In this document: piece after piece, positions 49,152-62,900 of the stretch
Position numbering within the stretch: the first letter of the stretch is position 1
Layout: every line of letters begins with the position of its first letter
Source of the DNA: Paucimonas sp.
GTDB lineage: Bacteria > Pseudomonadota > Gammaproteobacteria > Pseudomonadales > Pseudomonadaceae
Direction: 5' to 3'
Length of the DNA stretch: 64,000 bases
Assembly (NCBI GenBank): GCA_031253995.1
Contig: JAIRVG010000053.1
Coordinates: 21,328-85,327 of the forward strand
Notes under the pieces: generated by a model
Told to the model about the DNA's origin: nothing
Databases searched by the model: none
Seen by the model: only the letters and a program-made list of their open reading frames with translations
Position numbers and translations under genes: made by a program

Positions 49152-50690
49152 TCAGGTCGTCAGGGTACGCAGCAGGTTCTTGTAATCCTCGCGGATATCC
49201 GCGTCGGATTCCTTGAGTTCATTGATCTTGCGGCAGGCGTGCAGCACGGTAGTGTGGTCACGGCCACCGAATACGTCGCCGATCTCCGGCAGACTGTGGT
49301 TGGTGAGCTCTTTCGACAAGGCCATGGCGACCTGGCGAGGACGGGCCACCGAACGCGAACGACGCTTGGACAGCAGATCGGAAATCTTGATCTTGTAGTA
49401 CTCGGCGACGGTGCGCTGGATGTTATCCACACTGACCAGCTTGTCCTGCAGCGCCAGCAGGTCCTTCAGCGACTCGCGAATCAGCTCGATGGTGATGTCA
49501 CGGCCCATGAAGTGCGAGTGAGCGATCACCCGTTTCAGCGCGCCTTCGAGTTCGCGGACGTTGGAACGGATGCGCTGGGCGATGAAGAACGCCGCGTCGT
49601 GCGGCAGCTCGACCTTGGCCTGGTCGGCCTTCTTCATCAGGATCGCCACGCGGGTTTCCAGCTCCGGTGGCTCGACTGCAACGGTCAGACCCCAGCCGAA
49701 GCGCGATTTCAGGCGCTCTTCCAGGCCTTCGATCTCCTTCGGATAACGGTCGCTGGTGAGGATCACCTGCTGGCCGCCTTCGAGCAGGGCGTTGAAGGTG
49801 TGGAAAAACTCTTCCTGGGAACGTTCCTTGCGGGCGAAGAACTGGATGTCGTCGATCAGCAGGGCGTCTACCGAGCGGTAGAAGCGCTTGAACTCGTTGA
49901 TCGCGTTCAGCTGCAGCGCCTTGACCATGTCGGCGACGAAGCGCTCGGAGTGCAGGTAGACGACCTTGGCGTTCGGATTCTTCTTGAGCAAGTGGTTACC
50001 CACAGCGTGCATCAAGTGAGTCTTACCCAGACCGACACCGCCATAGAGGAACAGCGGGTTATAGCCGTGCTTCGGGTTGTCCGCCACCTGCCACGCCGCA
50101 GCGCGGGCCAGCTGGTTGGACTTACCTTCGACGAAGTTCTCGAAGGTGAAGGTACGGTTCAGGTAGCTGGTGTGCTTGAGCGCACCTTCGACCTGCACGG
50201 TCCGCTGTTCCGTACGACCATTGGCCGCGACCGGAGCGCTGGCCGGTGCATCACCGCCCATGGCGTCGAAGCTGTCCCGCGAGGGCGCTACTTCTACTTG
50301 CGCCTCGACGACCGCAGCGGCCGGTGCAGTGCTGACTGGCTCGCTCGGTGCAGGCGCCTGGGCAGCCTTGGCGGCGGCCTGGGCATGGGATGCCGCAACG
50401 GCGGCTGCCAGCGGCGCATTCGGTGCCGCGCGCGGTGCCGAGCTGCGACGGCTGCCTATTAATAAGGAAAGCGCGGGGGCGGTACCGTTGCCGTGTTCGC
50501 CCAGCAGTTCGAGCAAGCGGCCCAGGTACTTTTCATTGACCCAGTCGAGCACGAAGCGGTTGGGCGCGTAGACGCGCAACTCGTCGCCTTCGGCTTCGAC
50601 TTGTAGCGGACGGATCCAGGTATTGAATTGCTGGGTAGGCAGTTCGTCGCGCAGAAGCTCTACGCACTGCTGCCAAAGTTCCACTGACAC
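49152..50690 (-). CDS. dnaA: Chromosomal replication initiator DnaA
   Basis: Binds DnaA boxes and opens oriC. 512 residues from GTG 50690 ([17 protein letters not shown]), with AGGGGAT upstream; an upstream ATG would read through the origin region. Domain I about 1-85, variable Ala/Pro-rich domain II about 95-175, AAA+ domain with [16 protein letters not shown] and LLIDDIQFF, and DNA-binding domain IV with the signature [16 protein letters not shown] perfect DnaA box (49423-49431) lies within the gene. Confidence 0.98.
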   Translation of the reverse strand: MSVELWQQCVELLRDELPTQQFNTWIRPLQVEAEGDELRVYAPNRFVLDWVNEKYLGRLLELLGEHGNGTAPALSLLIGSRRSSAPRAAPNAPLAAAVAASHAQAAAKAAQAPAPSEPVSTAPAAAVVEAQVEVAPSRDSFDAMGGDAPASAPVAANGRTEQRTVQVEGALKHTSYLNRTFTFENFVEGKSNQLARAAAWQVADNPKHGYNPLFLYGGVGLGKTHLMHAVGNHLLKKNPNAKVVYLHSERFVADMVKALQLNAINEFKRFYRSVDALLIDDIQFFARKERSQEEFFHTFNALLEGGQQVILTSDRYPKEIEGLEERLKSRFGWGLTVAVEPPELETRVAILMKKADQAKVELPHDAAFFIAQRIRSNVRELEGALKRVIAHSHFMGRDITIELIRESLKDLLALQDKLVSVDNIQRTVAEYYKIKISDLLSKRRSRSVARPRQVAMALSKELTNHSLPEIGDVFGGRDHTTVLHACRKINELKESDADIREDYKNLLRTLTT

Positions 50691-51291
50691 GGATATCCCC
50701 TGAGTGTGAAAGCCGGTGAGGGCCGGTGAGGCAAAAACAAGCCGCCATTGTACCGGGCACCCGCCCACTTATCCACACGCAGGACGCCCAAGAGAGGCGA
50801 TAAATCAGTCATTTACTGCCCGAAATGCACTCCACGAGGTGTGAATAAGCTCTGTGGATAACCGCCCATGAGCGCTATGCACAACCCTGGGTCCAACCCT
50901 GTGGAAAACTCGTCTGTTGATAAGTGCCTATTTTATCCACCGCTTTTCCGCCGCTGCGGCACAAGCAAAGCACCGTTTCCCGACAGCCTTTCAAATCTCT
51001 GTACATCATGTAAAACGTGGCCTGTGTGGATCTATCCACAGAAATCCTCGACCTAAGATCTATAAGTTCTTCAAAAAAGCTTTAAATACCTCTCTTCTTT
51101 TTTTCTATGTTTAACCGCGATGTTCCTTCTGCCCAGGCAAGGATCGACGAAGCGCGACGATTTCACCCTCCATCGCTCTCTATAAGGAAAAGCTGGTTGG
51201 AAATTGACCTACGGACTTGCTTTCTCTAGAATCGCCGGTCTCTTAAAACGGGGGCCATTCCGGCCCGTTGTCACGAACCAGGTAACACGCC
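50691..51291. other. oriC between dnaA and rpmH
   Basis: A 601-bp gap with perfect DnaA boxes at 50769-50777 and 50853-50861, and near-perfect ones at 50840 (TGTGAATAA), 50900 (TGTGGAAAA), 50915 (TGTTGATAA), 50933 (TTATCCACC) and a palindromic pair TGTGGATCTATCCACA at 51025-51040. An AT-rich stretch at about 51047-51116 is the likely unwinding element. This is where Pseudomonas origins lie. The dnaA promoter must be in the left part and the rpmH promoter in the right part. Confidence 0.93.
51204..51232 (+). promoter_or_regulatory. rpmH promoter
   Basis: TTGACC (51204-51209), a 17-bp spacer and TAGAAT (51227-51232) make a good sigma-70 promoter about 60 bp before the rpmH start. Confidence 0.75.
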
Positions 51292-51426
51292 ATGAAACGT
51301 ACTTTCCAACCAAGCACCATCAAGCGCGCTCGCACTCACGGTTTCCGTGCTCGTATGGCCACCAAGAACGGCCGTGCCGTACTGTCCCGCCGTCGTGCCA
51401 AAGGCCGTAAGCGCCTGGCAGTTTGA
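51292..51426 (+). CDS. rpmH: 50S ribosomal protein L34
   Basis: A 44-residue, very basic protein ([20 protein letters not shown], then a run rich in R and K ending KGRKRLAV). It is the classical first gene to the right of oriC and is followed after 16 bp by rnpA. Length matches the family exactly. Confidence 0.98.
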
Positions 51427-51442
51427 TTTTTCGGCACCGGTG

Positions 51443-51844
51443 GTGAGTCAGGACTTCAGTCGGGAAAAACGTCTACTGACACCCCGACACTTCAAAGCGG
51501 TCTTTGACTCTCCATCAGGCAAAGTGCCCGGCAAGAGTCTGTTGCTCCTTGCCCGCGAGAACGGCCTGGATCACCCCCGCCTGGGTCTGGTGATCGGCAA
51601 GAAGGCAGTCAAGCTTTCCGTTCAGCGCAATCGCTTGAAGCGTTTGATGCGCGATTCGTTTCGTCGCCACCAGGAAATACTGGTTGGCTGGGACATTGTG
51701 ATCGTCGCGCGCAAAGGCCTTGGCGATGTAGAAAACCCGGAATTGCACCAACATTTTGGCAAGCTCTGGAAGCGCCTCGCTCGTAGTCGGCCCTCTCCAG
51801 AGGTCAAGACCGACTCTGCAGGGGTGGACCGTCCAGATGCGTAA
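51443..51844 (+). CDS. rnpA: Ribonuclease P protein component
   Basis: Protein subunit of RNase P, for tRNA 5' maturation. 133 residues from GTG 51443 ([21 protein letters not shown]); the GTG at 51440 is an alternative. The RNR block is [18 protein letters not shown]. The 3' end overlaps the yidD start by 8 bp. Confidence 0.96.
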   Translation: MSQDFSREKRLLTPRHFKAVFDSPSGKVPGKSLLLLARENGLDHPRLGLVIGKKAVKLSVQRNRLKRLMRDSFRRHQEILVGWDIVIVARKGLGDVENPELHQHFGKLWKRLARSRPSPEVKTDSAGVDRPDA

Positions 51845-52082
51845 ACTGGCACTCGTTCCGATCCAGTTTTACCGTTATGCCATCAGCCCTTTGATGGCCA
51901 GTCACTGCCGTTTCTACCCAAGTTGCTCCTGCTATGCGTATGAAGCCATCGAAACACATGGTCTTTTGCGTGGCGGGTGGCTGACCGTTCGTCGGCTGGG
52001 TCGTTGTCATCCCTGGAACGCAGGCGGCTTTGATCCGGTTCCGCCAGTTCCATCTTCCCGTACTTCTTCGATAGCCGAGTAA
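51837..52082 (+). CDS. yidD: Membrane protein insertion efficiency factor YidD
   Basis: An 81-residue protein from ATG 51837. Family motif [26 protein letters not shown] with three cysteines, then [23 protein letters not shown]. It assists YidC in inner-membrane insertion in E. coli. Overlaps rnpA and ends 2 bp before yidC. Confidence 0.96.
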   Translation: MRKLALVPIQFYRYAISPLMASHCRFYPSCSCYAYEAIETHGLLRGGWLTVRRLGRCHPWNAGGFDPVPPVPSSRTSSIAE

Positions 52083-52084
52083 TC

Positions 52085-53758
52085 ATGGATATTAAACGCA
52101 CGATCCTGATCGCCGCCCTGGCAATCGTGTCCTATGTCATGGTCCTCAAATGGAACCAGGACTACGGCCAGGCTGCCTTGCCGACTCAGAATGTTGCCGC
52201 CAGCAATGCCGTACCCGCCTTGCCGGACACCAACGGCACTGCTGCCGCCGATGTGCCAACCCTCGGTGGCGCCGCCAATAATCCAGTGGAAGCCGCGCCG
52301 GTTGCTGTCAGCAAGGATCTGATCCGGGTCAAGACCGATGTGCTCGATCTGGCTATCGATCCAACCGGTGGCGACATCGTGCAGCTGACCCTGCCGAAAT
52401 ACCCGCGTCGCCAGGACCATCCGGAAATTCCGTTCCAGTTGTTCGACAACGGTGGCGAACGTGTCTATCTGGCCCAGAGCGGCCTGATCGGCAGCCGTGC
52501 ACCGGATTCGAGCCCGACCGGTCGCCCGCTGTATTCCGCCGAGCAGAAAAGTTATCAACTGGCTGATGGCCAGGACCAACTGGTCGTCGACCTGAAATTC
52601 AGCAGTGATGGTGTCAACTACACCAAGCGCTTCACCCTGAAGCGCGGCGAATACGACCTCACCGTTACCCACCTTGTGGATAACCAGAGCGAGCAGCCGT
52701 GGGCCGGCGCCATGTACGGCCAGCTGCGCCGCGACGCCAGCTCCGACCCGTCGTCCTCGACTGCCACCGGCACCGCCACCTACCTGGGTGCAGCCCTGTG
52801 GACAAGTTCCGAGCCTTACAAAAAGGTGTCCATGAAGGACATGGACAAGGGCAAGCTGAACGAAACCGTGAACGGTGGCTGGATCGCCTGGCTGCAGCAC
52901 TACTTCGTAACCGCCTGGATTCCGGAAAAGTCGCAGAACAACCTGGTTGAAACCCGCAAGGACCAGCAGGGCAACTACGTCATCAGCTACCAGGGCCCGG
53001 TGATGAACATCGCCCCGGGTACCCAGGGCCAGGCAAGCGCCATGCTGTATGCCGGTCCGAAGATCCAGAGCAACCTGAAGGAGTTGTCCCCAGGACTGGA
53101 ACTGACCGTCGACTACGGCATCCTTTGGTTCATTGCACAGCCGATCTTCTGGTTGCTGCAACATATCCACACCCTGCTCGGCAACTGGGGCTGGTCGATC
53201 ATCGTCCTGACCATGCTGATCAAGGGCCTGTTCTTCCCGCTGTCCGCCGCCAGCTACAAGTCGATGGCGCGCATGCGTGCTGTGGCTCCGCGCCTGGCCC
53301 AGCTGAAAGAACAGTTCGGTGACGATCGCCAGAAGATGTCCCAGGCGATGATGGAGCTGTACAAGAAAGAGAAGATCAACCCGCTGGGCGGCTGCCTGCC
53401 GATCCTGGTGCAGATGCCGGTCTTCCTCTCGCTGTACTGGGTACTCCTGGAAAGCGTGGAAATGCGCCAGGCGCCGTGGATGTTCTGGATCACCGACCTG
53501 TCGATCAAGGATCCGTTCTTCATCCTGCCGATCATCATGGGCGCGACCATGTTCATCCAGCAGCAGCTGAACCCGACCCCGCCGGATCCGATGCAGGCCA
53601 AGGTGATGAAGCTGATGCCGATCATCTTCACCTTCTTCTTCCTGTGGTTCCCAGCTGGTCTGGTGCTGTACTGGGTTGTGAACAACTGCCTGTCCATCGC
53701 ACAGCAGTGGTACATCACCCGCAAGATCGAGGCCGCGACCAAGAAGGCCGCAGCCTGA
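52085..53758 (+). CDS. yidC: Membrane protein insertase YidC
   Basis: Inserts proteins into the inner membrane, with or without SecYEG. 557 residues: N-terminal membrane anchor (TILIAALAIVSYVMVL), a large periplasmic beta domain (about 60-345), and five C-terminal membrane spans with FFPLSAASYKSMARMRAV, NPLGGCLPILVQMPVFLSLYWVL and FFFLWFPAGLVLYWVVNN. A DnaA box at 52675 lies in codons for LVDNQ. Confidence 0.98.
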   Translation: MDIKRTILIAALAIVSYVMVLKWNQDYGQAALPTQNVAASNAVPALPDTNGTAAADVPTLGGAANNPVEAAPVAVSKDLIRVKTDVLDLAIDPTGGDIVQLTLPKYPRRQDHPEIPFQLFDNGGERVYLAQSGLIGSRAPDSSPTGRPLYSAEQKSYQLADGQDQLVVDLKFSSDGVNYTKRFTLKRGEYDLTVTHLVDNQSEQPWAGAMYGQLRRDASSDPSSSTATGTATYLGAALWTSSEPYKKVSMKDMDKGKLNETVNGGWIAWLQHYFVTAWIPEKSQNNLVETRKDQQGNYVISYQGPVMNIAPGTQGQASAMLYAGPKIQSNLKELSPGLELTVDYGILWFIAQPIFWLLQHIHTLLGNWGWSIIVLTMLIKGLFFPLSAASYKSMARMRAVAPRLAQLKEQFGDDRQKMSQAMMELYKKEKINPLGGCLPILVQMPVFLSLYWVLLESVEMRQAPWMFWITDLSIKDPFFILPIIMGATMFIQQQLNPTPPDPMQAKVMKLMPIIFTFFFLWFPAGLVLYWVVNNCLSIAQQWYITRKIEAATKKAAA

Positions 53759-53776
53759 CGGATTAGCCAGCTAATC

Positions 53777-53811
53777 TGTGGATAAACGCCCCATTCGTGG
53801 GGCGTTTTGCT
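53777..53811 (+). terminator. DnaA box plus terminator between yidC and mnmE
   Basis: A perfect DnaA box TGTGGATAA (53777-53785) runs into a hairpin AAACGCCCC / GGGGCGTTT with a 6-nt loop and T-run. Confidence 0.75.
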
Positions 53812-53839
53812 ATCTGACGTTTTTGTTCGAGGCCATCAC

Positions 53840-55210
53840 ATGAATTCCCGCCGCGAAACCATCACCGCCATCGCCACCGCCCAGGGCCGCGGCGGTGTCG
53901 GCATTGTTCGTATCTCCGGGCCACTGGCGAGCCAGGCCGGGCAGGCCATCACTGGCCGCAGCCTGACGCCGCGGCACGCCCATTACGGTCCGTTCCGCAG
54001 CGAGGACGGGCTGGTTCTCGACGAAGGCATCGCCCTGTTCTTCCCGGGTCCGAATTCGTTCACCGGGGAAGATGTCCTGGAGCTGCAGGGCCATGGCGGC
54101 CCGGTGGTCCTGGACATGCTCCTGCAGCGCTGTGTACAACTCGGTTGCCGCCTGGCCCGGCCGGGGGAATTCAGCGAACGCGCCTTCCTCAACGACAAGC
54201 TCGACCTGGCCCAGGCCGAAGCCATCGCCGACCTGATCGAAGCCAGCTCCGCCCAGGCCGCGCGCAATGCCTTGCGCTCGCTGCAGGGCGAGTTTTCCCG
54301 GCGTGTGGATAACCTTACCGAACGCCTGATCAGCCTGCGCATCTACGTAGAGGCGGCGATTGACTTCCCCGAGGAAGAAATCGACTTCCTCGCCGATGGC
54401 CACGTGCTGGGGATGCTCGACGGCGTGCGCGAGGATCTGGCTGGCGTGATGCGCGAAGCCGGGCAGGGCGCCCTGTTGCGCGACGGCATGACCGTGGTTA
54501 TCGCCGGACGGCCGAATGCCGGCAAATCCAGCCTGCTGAACATGCTGGCCGGACGCGAGGCGGCGATCGTCACCGATATCGCCGGCACCACCCGGGACAT
54601 CCTCCGCGAACATATCCACATCGACGGGATGCCGCTGCACGTCGTCGACACCGCGGGGCTGCGCGACACCGAGGACCATGTGGAAAAGATCGGCGTGGAA
54701 CGCGCGCTGAAGGCGATCGGCGAGGCGGACCGGGTGCTTCTGGTGGTGGACGCCACGGCGCTGGAGGCCAGCGATCCGTTCGCCCTGTGGCCGGAGTTCC
54801 TCGACCAGCGCCCGCGGCCGGACAAGGTCACCCTGATTCGCAACAAGGCCGACCTCACCGGCGAATCCATCGGCATGGAACAGAGCGAGGATGGCCACGT
54901 CACCATCACCCTGAGCGCCAAGGCGCCGGACATGGGCCTGGACCTGCTGCGCGAACATCTGAAGGCCTGCATGGGTTATGAACAGACCGCAGAAAGCGGC
55001 TTCAGCGCCCGCCGGCGTCACCTGGAGGCCCTGCGCCACGCCAGCGCCAGCCTCGAACACGGACGTGAACAACTGACCCTGGCCGGCGCTGGCGAGCTGC
55101 TGGCCGAAGATTTGCGCCAGGCGCAGCAGGCGCTGGGTGAAATAACCGGCGCATTCAGTTCCGACGACCTCCTGGGTCGCATCTTCTCCAGCTTCTGCAT
55201 CGGCAAGTAA
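53840..55210 (+). CDS. mnmE: tRNA uridine-5-carboxymethylaminomethyl GTPase MnmE
   Basis: With MnmG, modifies wobble U34 of several tRNAs. 456 residues from ATG 53840. N-terminal folate-binding domain ([24 protein letters not shown]), central GTPase with G1 [16 protein letters not shown]3 DTAGL and a NKAD-type G4 (IRNKADL), and the C-terminal FCIGK ending with the catalytic cysteine. A DnaA box at 54304 is in codons for RVDNL. Confidence 0.98.
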   Translation: MNSRRETITAIATAQGRGGVGIVRISGPLASQAGQAITGRSLTPRHAHYGPFRSEDGLVLDEGIALFFPGPNSFTGEDVLELQGHGGPVVLDMLLQRCVQLGCRLARPGEFSERAFLNDKLDLAQAEAIADLIEASSAQAARNALRSLQGEFSRRVDNLTERLISLRIYVEAAIDFPEEEIDFLADGHVLGMLDGVREDLAGVMREAGQGALLRDGMTVVIAGRPNAGKSSLLNMLAGREAAIVTDIAGTTRDILREHIHIDGMPLHVVDTAGLRDTEDHVEKIGVERALKAIGEADRVLLVVDATALEASDPFALWPEFLDQRPRPDKVTLIRNKADLTGESIGMEQSEDGHVTITLSAKAPDMGLDLLREHLKACMGYEQTAESGFSARRRHLEALRHASASLEHGREQLTLAGAGELLAEDLRQAQQALGEITGAFSSDDLLGRIFSSFCIGK

Positions 55211-55729
55211 GCGTTCTTATCCACAACCGGGCCTGATCTGACAGGCTCGGTTGTCATATCTCGCATCACTCTCTCTTTTCCACAGACGAAACCTCCGGCC
55301 TGGCTCCGGTGCTTTCGCCTGCCCGCTCGTCCACAGATTGGTGGAATAAGCCCTGTGGAAAACCCGCCTTCAGCTCCGTTGATAAGTGGCCTTCAGGGCT
55401 GGAGATAAACCCGCCTGTGGGTAAACACCGATTTAATCCACAGGTTCAAGGCGCTTATCCATACCCCTCATGGCCACTGAGTAACAGGGTTATGAATCTC
55501 TGTACATATTGAATAACAAGGGCTGTGGAGGTTTATCCACAGATAGGTGGGGCACTAAGAATAAACATAAAAACAAAGCTTTTATAAATTTCTCTTTCGT
55601 TATTTCTATTGCCGGCCATTCATCCACAGGTTGGTTAAATTTTGTGCAAAAGGTTCCTTTAGGAGGGCGGTATTCCCTATACTTGGCAGCTATCCCTTTC
55701 TAATTCCCGAAACAGGCACGAGGTGCGTG
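55211..55729. other. Second origin-like region between mnmE and mnmG
   Basis: A 519-bp gap with perfect DnaA boxes at 55217-55225 and 55533-55541, and one-mismatch boxes at 55276, 55354 (TGTGGAAAA), 55416 (TGTGGGTAA), 55434 and 55455 (TTATCCATA). It is followed by an AT-rich stretch at 55553-55610 containing AAGCTTTTATAAATT. The right half parallels oriC: both have CTCTGTACAT, a pair of boxes, AGCTTT and CTCTT in the same order. A -10 (TATACT, 55678-55683) is likely the mnmG promoter. Confidence 0.8.
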
Positions 55730-57618
<1,889 letters not shown>

Positions 57619-57622
<4 letters not shown>

Positions 57623-58263
57623 GTTCACTGGTCACTGCAAAACACGCCGAAGAGTTGTCCACAGGTGCGCGCCAGCTCGGTCTTGAGCTGAGCGCCGCGC
57701 AACAGGAACAGCTGCTCGCCTACCTGGCGCTGCTGATCAAATGGAACAAGGCCTACAACCTCACCGCCGTGCGCGATCCGGACGAGATGGTGTCCCGCCA
57801 TCTGCTGGACAGCCTGAGCGTGATGGAATTCATCCACAGCCCGCGCTGGCTCGATGTCGGTAGTGGCGGTGGCATGCCGGGCATTCCATTGTCTATCCTG
57901 CATCCGGACAAGCAGGTCACGGTGCTCGACAGCAATGGCAAGAAAACCCGCTTCCTGACCCAGGTGAAACTGGAGCTGAAACTGGACAACCTGACGGTTA
58001 TCCACAAGCGGGTGGAGGAGTTCCAGCCTGCGCAGCCGTTCACCGGGATCATCTCCCGTGCTTTCAGCAGCATGGAAAACTTCACCAGCTGGACGCGGCA
58101 CCTGGGGGACACCCAGACACAGTGGCTGGCAATGAAAGGACTGCATCCGGCCGACGAGCTGGTAGCATTGCCGGCAGATTTCAAAGTGGATAGCGAGCAG
58201 GCCTTGACCGTACCCGGTTGCCAAGGCCAGCGCCATCTGCTGATACTGCGCCGCACGGCATGA
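57619..58263 (+). CDS. rsmG: 16S rRNA m7G527 methyltransferase
   Basis: Methylates G527 of 16S rRNA. 214 residues from TTG 57619, overlapping the mnmG stop. SAM site [19 protein letters not shown], a [19 protein letters not shown] block near 45-65, and [10 protein letters not shown]. DnaA box at 57998 inside. Confidence 0.97.
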
Positions 58264-58281
58264 CTGGGAACACAAGCAAGA

Positions 58282-59073
58282 ATGGCTAAGGTATTCGCGA
58301 TCGCGAACCAGAAGGGGGGTGTGGGTAAAACCACCACCTGTATCAATCTCGCGGCATCGCTGGTTGCGACCAAGCGCCGCGTGCTGTTGATCGACCTCGA
58401 TCCGCAGGGCAACGCCACCATGGGCAGTGGTGTGGATAAACATGTCCTGGAACACTCGGTCTACGATCTGCTGATCGGCGAATGCGACCTGGCCCAGGCC
58501 ATGCACATTTCCGAGCACGGCGGTTATCAACTGCTGCCGGCCAACCGTGACCTGACCGCCGCCGAGGTGGTCCTGCTGGAAATGCAGATGAAGGAGAGCC
58601 GCCTGCGCAACGCGCTGGCGCCGATCCGCGAGAGCTATGACTACATCCTCATCGACTGCCCGCCCTCGCTGTCGATGCTGACCCTCAACGCACTGGTCGC
58701 GTCCGATGGCGTGATCATCCCGATGCAGTGCGAGTACTACGCACTGGAAGGGCTCAGCGACCTTGTGGATAACATCAAGCGCATCGCCGCCCGGCTGAAC
58801 CCGGAGCTGAAGATCGAAGGCCTGCTGCGGACCATGTACGATCCGCGCCTGAGCCTGAACAACGACGTCTCGGTGCAGCTCAAGGAACACTTCGGCGAGC
58901 AGCTCTACGACACCGTGATCCCGCGCAACATCCGTCTGGCCGAGGCACCGAGTTTCGGCATGCCGGCACTGGCCTACGACAAGCAATCACGCGGCGCCCT
59001 GGCCTACCTGGCCCTGGCTGGCGAACTGCATCGCCGCCAGCGCCGTCAAACTCGCACTGCACAGACAACTTAA
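58282..59073 (+). CDS. parA: Chromosome partitioning ATPase ParA (Soj)
   Basis: Deviant Walker ATPase that moves ParB-parS complexes along the nucleoid. 263 residues: FAIANQKGGVGKTTTCINLAASL with the deviant Walker A, LIDLDPQGNATMG, and IDCPPSLSMLTLNAL. Two perfect DnaA boxes (58431 and 58764) lie in codons for VDK and VDN. parB follows after 9 bp. Confidence 0.97.
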   Translation: MAKVFAIANQKGGVGKTTTCINLAASLVATKRRVLLIDLDPQGNATMGSGVDKHVLEHSVYDLLIGECDLAQAMHISEHGGYQLLPANRDLTAAEVVLLEMQMKESRLRNALAPIRESYDYILIDCPPSLSMLTLNALVASDGVIIPMQCEYYALEGLSDLVDNIKRIAARLNPELKIEGLLRTMYDPRLSLNNDVSVQLKEHFGEQLYDTVIPRNIRLAEAPSFGMPALAYDKQSRGALAYLALAGELHRRQRRQTRTAQTT

Positions 59074-59082
59074 GGAATCCGC

Positions 59083-59955
59083 ATGGCCGTCAAGAAACGG
59101 GGTCTCGGACGTGGGTTGGATGCACTGTTGAGTGGTCCGACCGTCAGCGCGCTCGAAGAGCAGGCTGTAAAGGTCGACAAGAAAGAACTGCAACACCTGC
59201 CCGTGGAGCTGATCCAGCGCGGCAAGTACCAGCCACGTCGGGACATGGACCCGCAGGCGCTGGAAGAGCTGGCGCAATCGATCAAGGGCCAGGGCGTCAT
59301 GCAACCGATCGTGGTTCGCCCGATCGACGGAGAGCGCTACGAGATCATCGCCGGTGAACGCCGCTGGCGCGCGACGCAACTGGCAGGCCTGGACACTATC
59401 CCGGCAATGGTCCGCGACGTGCCCGATGAAGCCGCCATCGCCATGGCGCTGATCGAGAACATCCAGCGCGAAGACCTCAACCCGGTCGAGGAAGCCATCG
59501 CCCTGCAGCGCCTGCAGACCGAATTCCACCTGACCCAGCAACAGGTAGCCGATGCCGTCGGCAAGTCGCGGGTCACCGTGGCCAACCTGCTGCGCCTGAT
59601 CTCCTTGCCGGAAGTCATCAAGACCATGCTGTCCCATGGCGACCTGGAGATGGGGCATGCCCGGGCGCTGCTCGGATTGCCTGAAGAACAGCAGGTCGAC
59701 GGGGCGCGACACGTTGTCGCACAAGGTATGACCGTTCGTCAGACCGAAGCCTTGGTTCGCCAGTGGCTCAATGGCAAACCTGAGCCGGTCGAACCGGCCA
59801 AACCTGATCCGGATATTACCCGCCTGGAACAGCGTCTGGCCGAGCGTTTGGGCTCGTCTGTACAGATCCGTCACGGTAATAAGGGCAAGGGTCAACTGGT
59901 AATTCGCTACAACTCGTTAGATGAGTTACAGGGCGTTCTTGCCCACATCCGCTGA
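59083..59955 (+). CDS. parB: Chromosome partitioning protein ParB (Spo0J)
   Basis: CTP-dependent clamp that loads at parS sites. 290 residues. N-terminal region with KRGLGRGLDALL, the CTPase box GERRWRATQLAG, HTH around QQQVADAVGKSRVTVANLLRL, and a C-terminal dimerisation domain. Its target sites lie at 44357, 46927 and 47557, about 11-15 kb away on the other side of oriC. Confidence 0.97.
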   Translation: MAVKKRGLGRGLDALLSGPTVSALEEQAVKVDKKELQHLPVELIQRGKYQPRRDMDPQALEELAQSIKGQGVMQPIVVRPIDGERYEIIAGERRWRATQLAGLDTIPAMVRDVPDEAAIAMALIENIQREDLNPVEEAIALQRLQTEFHLTQQQVADAVGKSRVTVANLLRLISLPEVIKTMLSHGDLEMGHARALLGLPEEQQVDGARHVVAQGMTVRQTEALVRQWLNGKPEPVEPAKPDPDITRLEQRLAERLGSSVQIRHGNKGKGQLVIRYNSLDELQGVLAHIR

Positions 59956-60000
59956 AACAATTCCCTATGTAGCGCGCAGTCGGAAATCACTACCCGGCAG

Positions 60001-60029
60001 TTGAATAGGGGTTAAACCGCCCCTATACT
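60001..60029 (+). promoter_or_regulatory. atp operon promoter
   Basis: TTGAAT (60001-60006), a 17-bp spacer, and TATACT (60024-60029) form a good sigma-70 promoter 75 bp before atpI. Confidence 0.8.
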
Positions 60030-60104
60030 CTGCGCGCATTTTGTCGGCACAAATTATGCCAAGTCATAGTTGACTGGTTGGCCGACTTCAGGGGAGCAGT
60101 TTTG

Positions 60105-61802
<1,698 letters not shown>

Positions 61803-61859
61803 TCACTCGATTTTTCGAGTGGTTGGACCTGATGGACAAAGACCGAGCGAGGTGTTGGC

Positions 61860-62330
61860 GTGAACATTAATGCAACCCTGATTGGCCAGTCTGTTGCCTT
61901 CTTCATCTTTGTGCTGTTCTGCATGAAGTTCGTGTGGCCTCCGGTCATCGCGGCTCTGCAAGAGCGTCAAAAGAAGATCGCGGACGGACTGGACGCTGCC
62001 AACCGAGCAGCTCGCGACCTGGAGCTGGCCCAAGACAAAGCGGGTCAGCAACTGCGCGAAGCGAAAGCTCAGGCAGCCGAAATCATTGAGCAAGCCAAGA
62101 AGCGCGGTGCGCAGATCGTCGAAGAGGCCCGTGATCAGGCCCGCGTCGAAGCTGACCGTGTGAAGGCCCAGGCTCAAGCCGAGATCGAGCAGGAAATTAA
62201 CAGCGTCAAAGACGCGCTGCGCGCCCAAGTGGGTAGCCTGGCCGTTGGCGGTGCTGAAAAGATCCTTGGCGCCACTATCGATCAAAACGCGCATGCGGAG
62301 CTGGTTAACAAACTGGCCGCTGAAATTTAA
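61860..62330 (+). CDS. atpF: F1Fo ATP synthase subunit b
   Basis: Peripheral stalk subunit, 156 residues from GTG 61860. N-terminal membrane helix ([20 protein letters not shown]) and a long charged coiled coil. Overlap-free, 12 bp before atpH. Confidence 0.97.
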   Translation: MNINATLIGQSVAFFIFVLFCMKFVWPPVIAALQERQKKIADGLDAANRAARDLELAQDKAGQQLREAKAQAAEIIEQAKKRGAQIVEEARDQARVEADRVKAQAQAEIEQEINSVKDALRAQVGSLAVGGAEKILGATIDQNAHAELVNKLAAEI

Positions 62331-62342
62331 GCGAGGGCGATC

Positions 62343-62879
62343 ATGGCAGAACTGACCACGTTGGCCCGACCTTACGCTAAGGCTGCCTTCGAGCACGCCC
62401 AGGCCCATCAGCAACTGGCCAATTGGTCAGCCATGCTCGGCCTGGCTGCTGCGGTGTCGCAAGACGACACCATGCAGCGCCTGCTCAAGGCCCCGCGACT
62501 GACGAGCGCAGACAAGGCCGCCGCGTTTATCGACGTGTGCGGTGACAAGTTCGATGCACAGGCACAGAATTTCATTCATGTTGCCGCGGAAAACGACCGT
62601 CTCCAGCTGTTGCCGGAGATTTCGGCTCTGTTCGACCTGTACAAGGCCGAACAAGAGAAATCCGTGGACGTGGAAGTCACCAGTGCTTTTGCGTTGAACC
62701 AAGAACAGCAAGACAAACTCGCCAAGGTTCTCAGTGCACGGCTCAGCCGGGAAGTGCGCCTGCATGCGACGGAGGACGCCTCCCTTATCGGTGGTGTCGT
62801 GATCCGCGCCGGCGACCTGGTAATCGATGGCTCGGTTCGCGGCAAGCTCGCGAAACTGGCCGAAGCATTGAAATCTTGA
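62343..62879 (+). CDS. atpH: F1Fo ATP synthase subunit delta
   Basis: Connects F1 to the peripheral stalk. 178 residues, with [13 protein letters not shown] at the start and [30 protein letters not shown] at the end, the family's C-terminal signature. Confidence 0.97.
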   Translation: MAELTTLARPYAKAAFEHAQAHQQLANWSAMLGLAAAVSQDDTMQRLLKAPRLTSADKAAAFIDVCGDKFDAQAQNFIHVAAENDRLQLLPEISALFDLYKAEQEKSVDVEVTSAFALNQEQQDKLAKVLSARLSREVRLHATEDASLIGGVVIRAGDLVIDGSVRGKLAKLAEALKS

Positions 62880-62900
62880 GTTTGAAGGGGCAGCAGAGCA

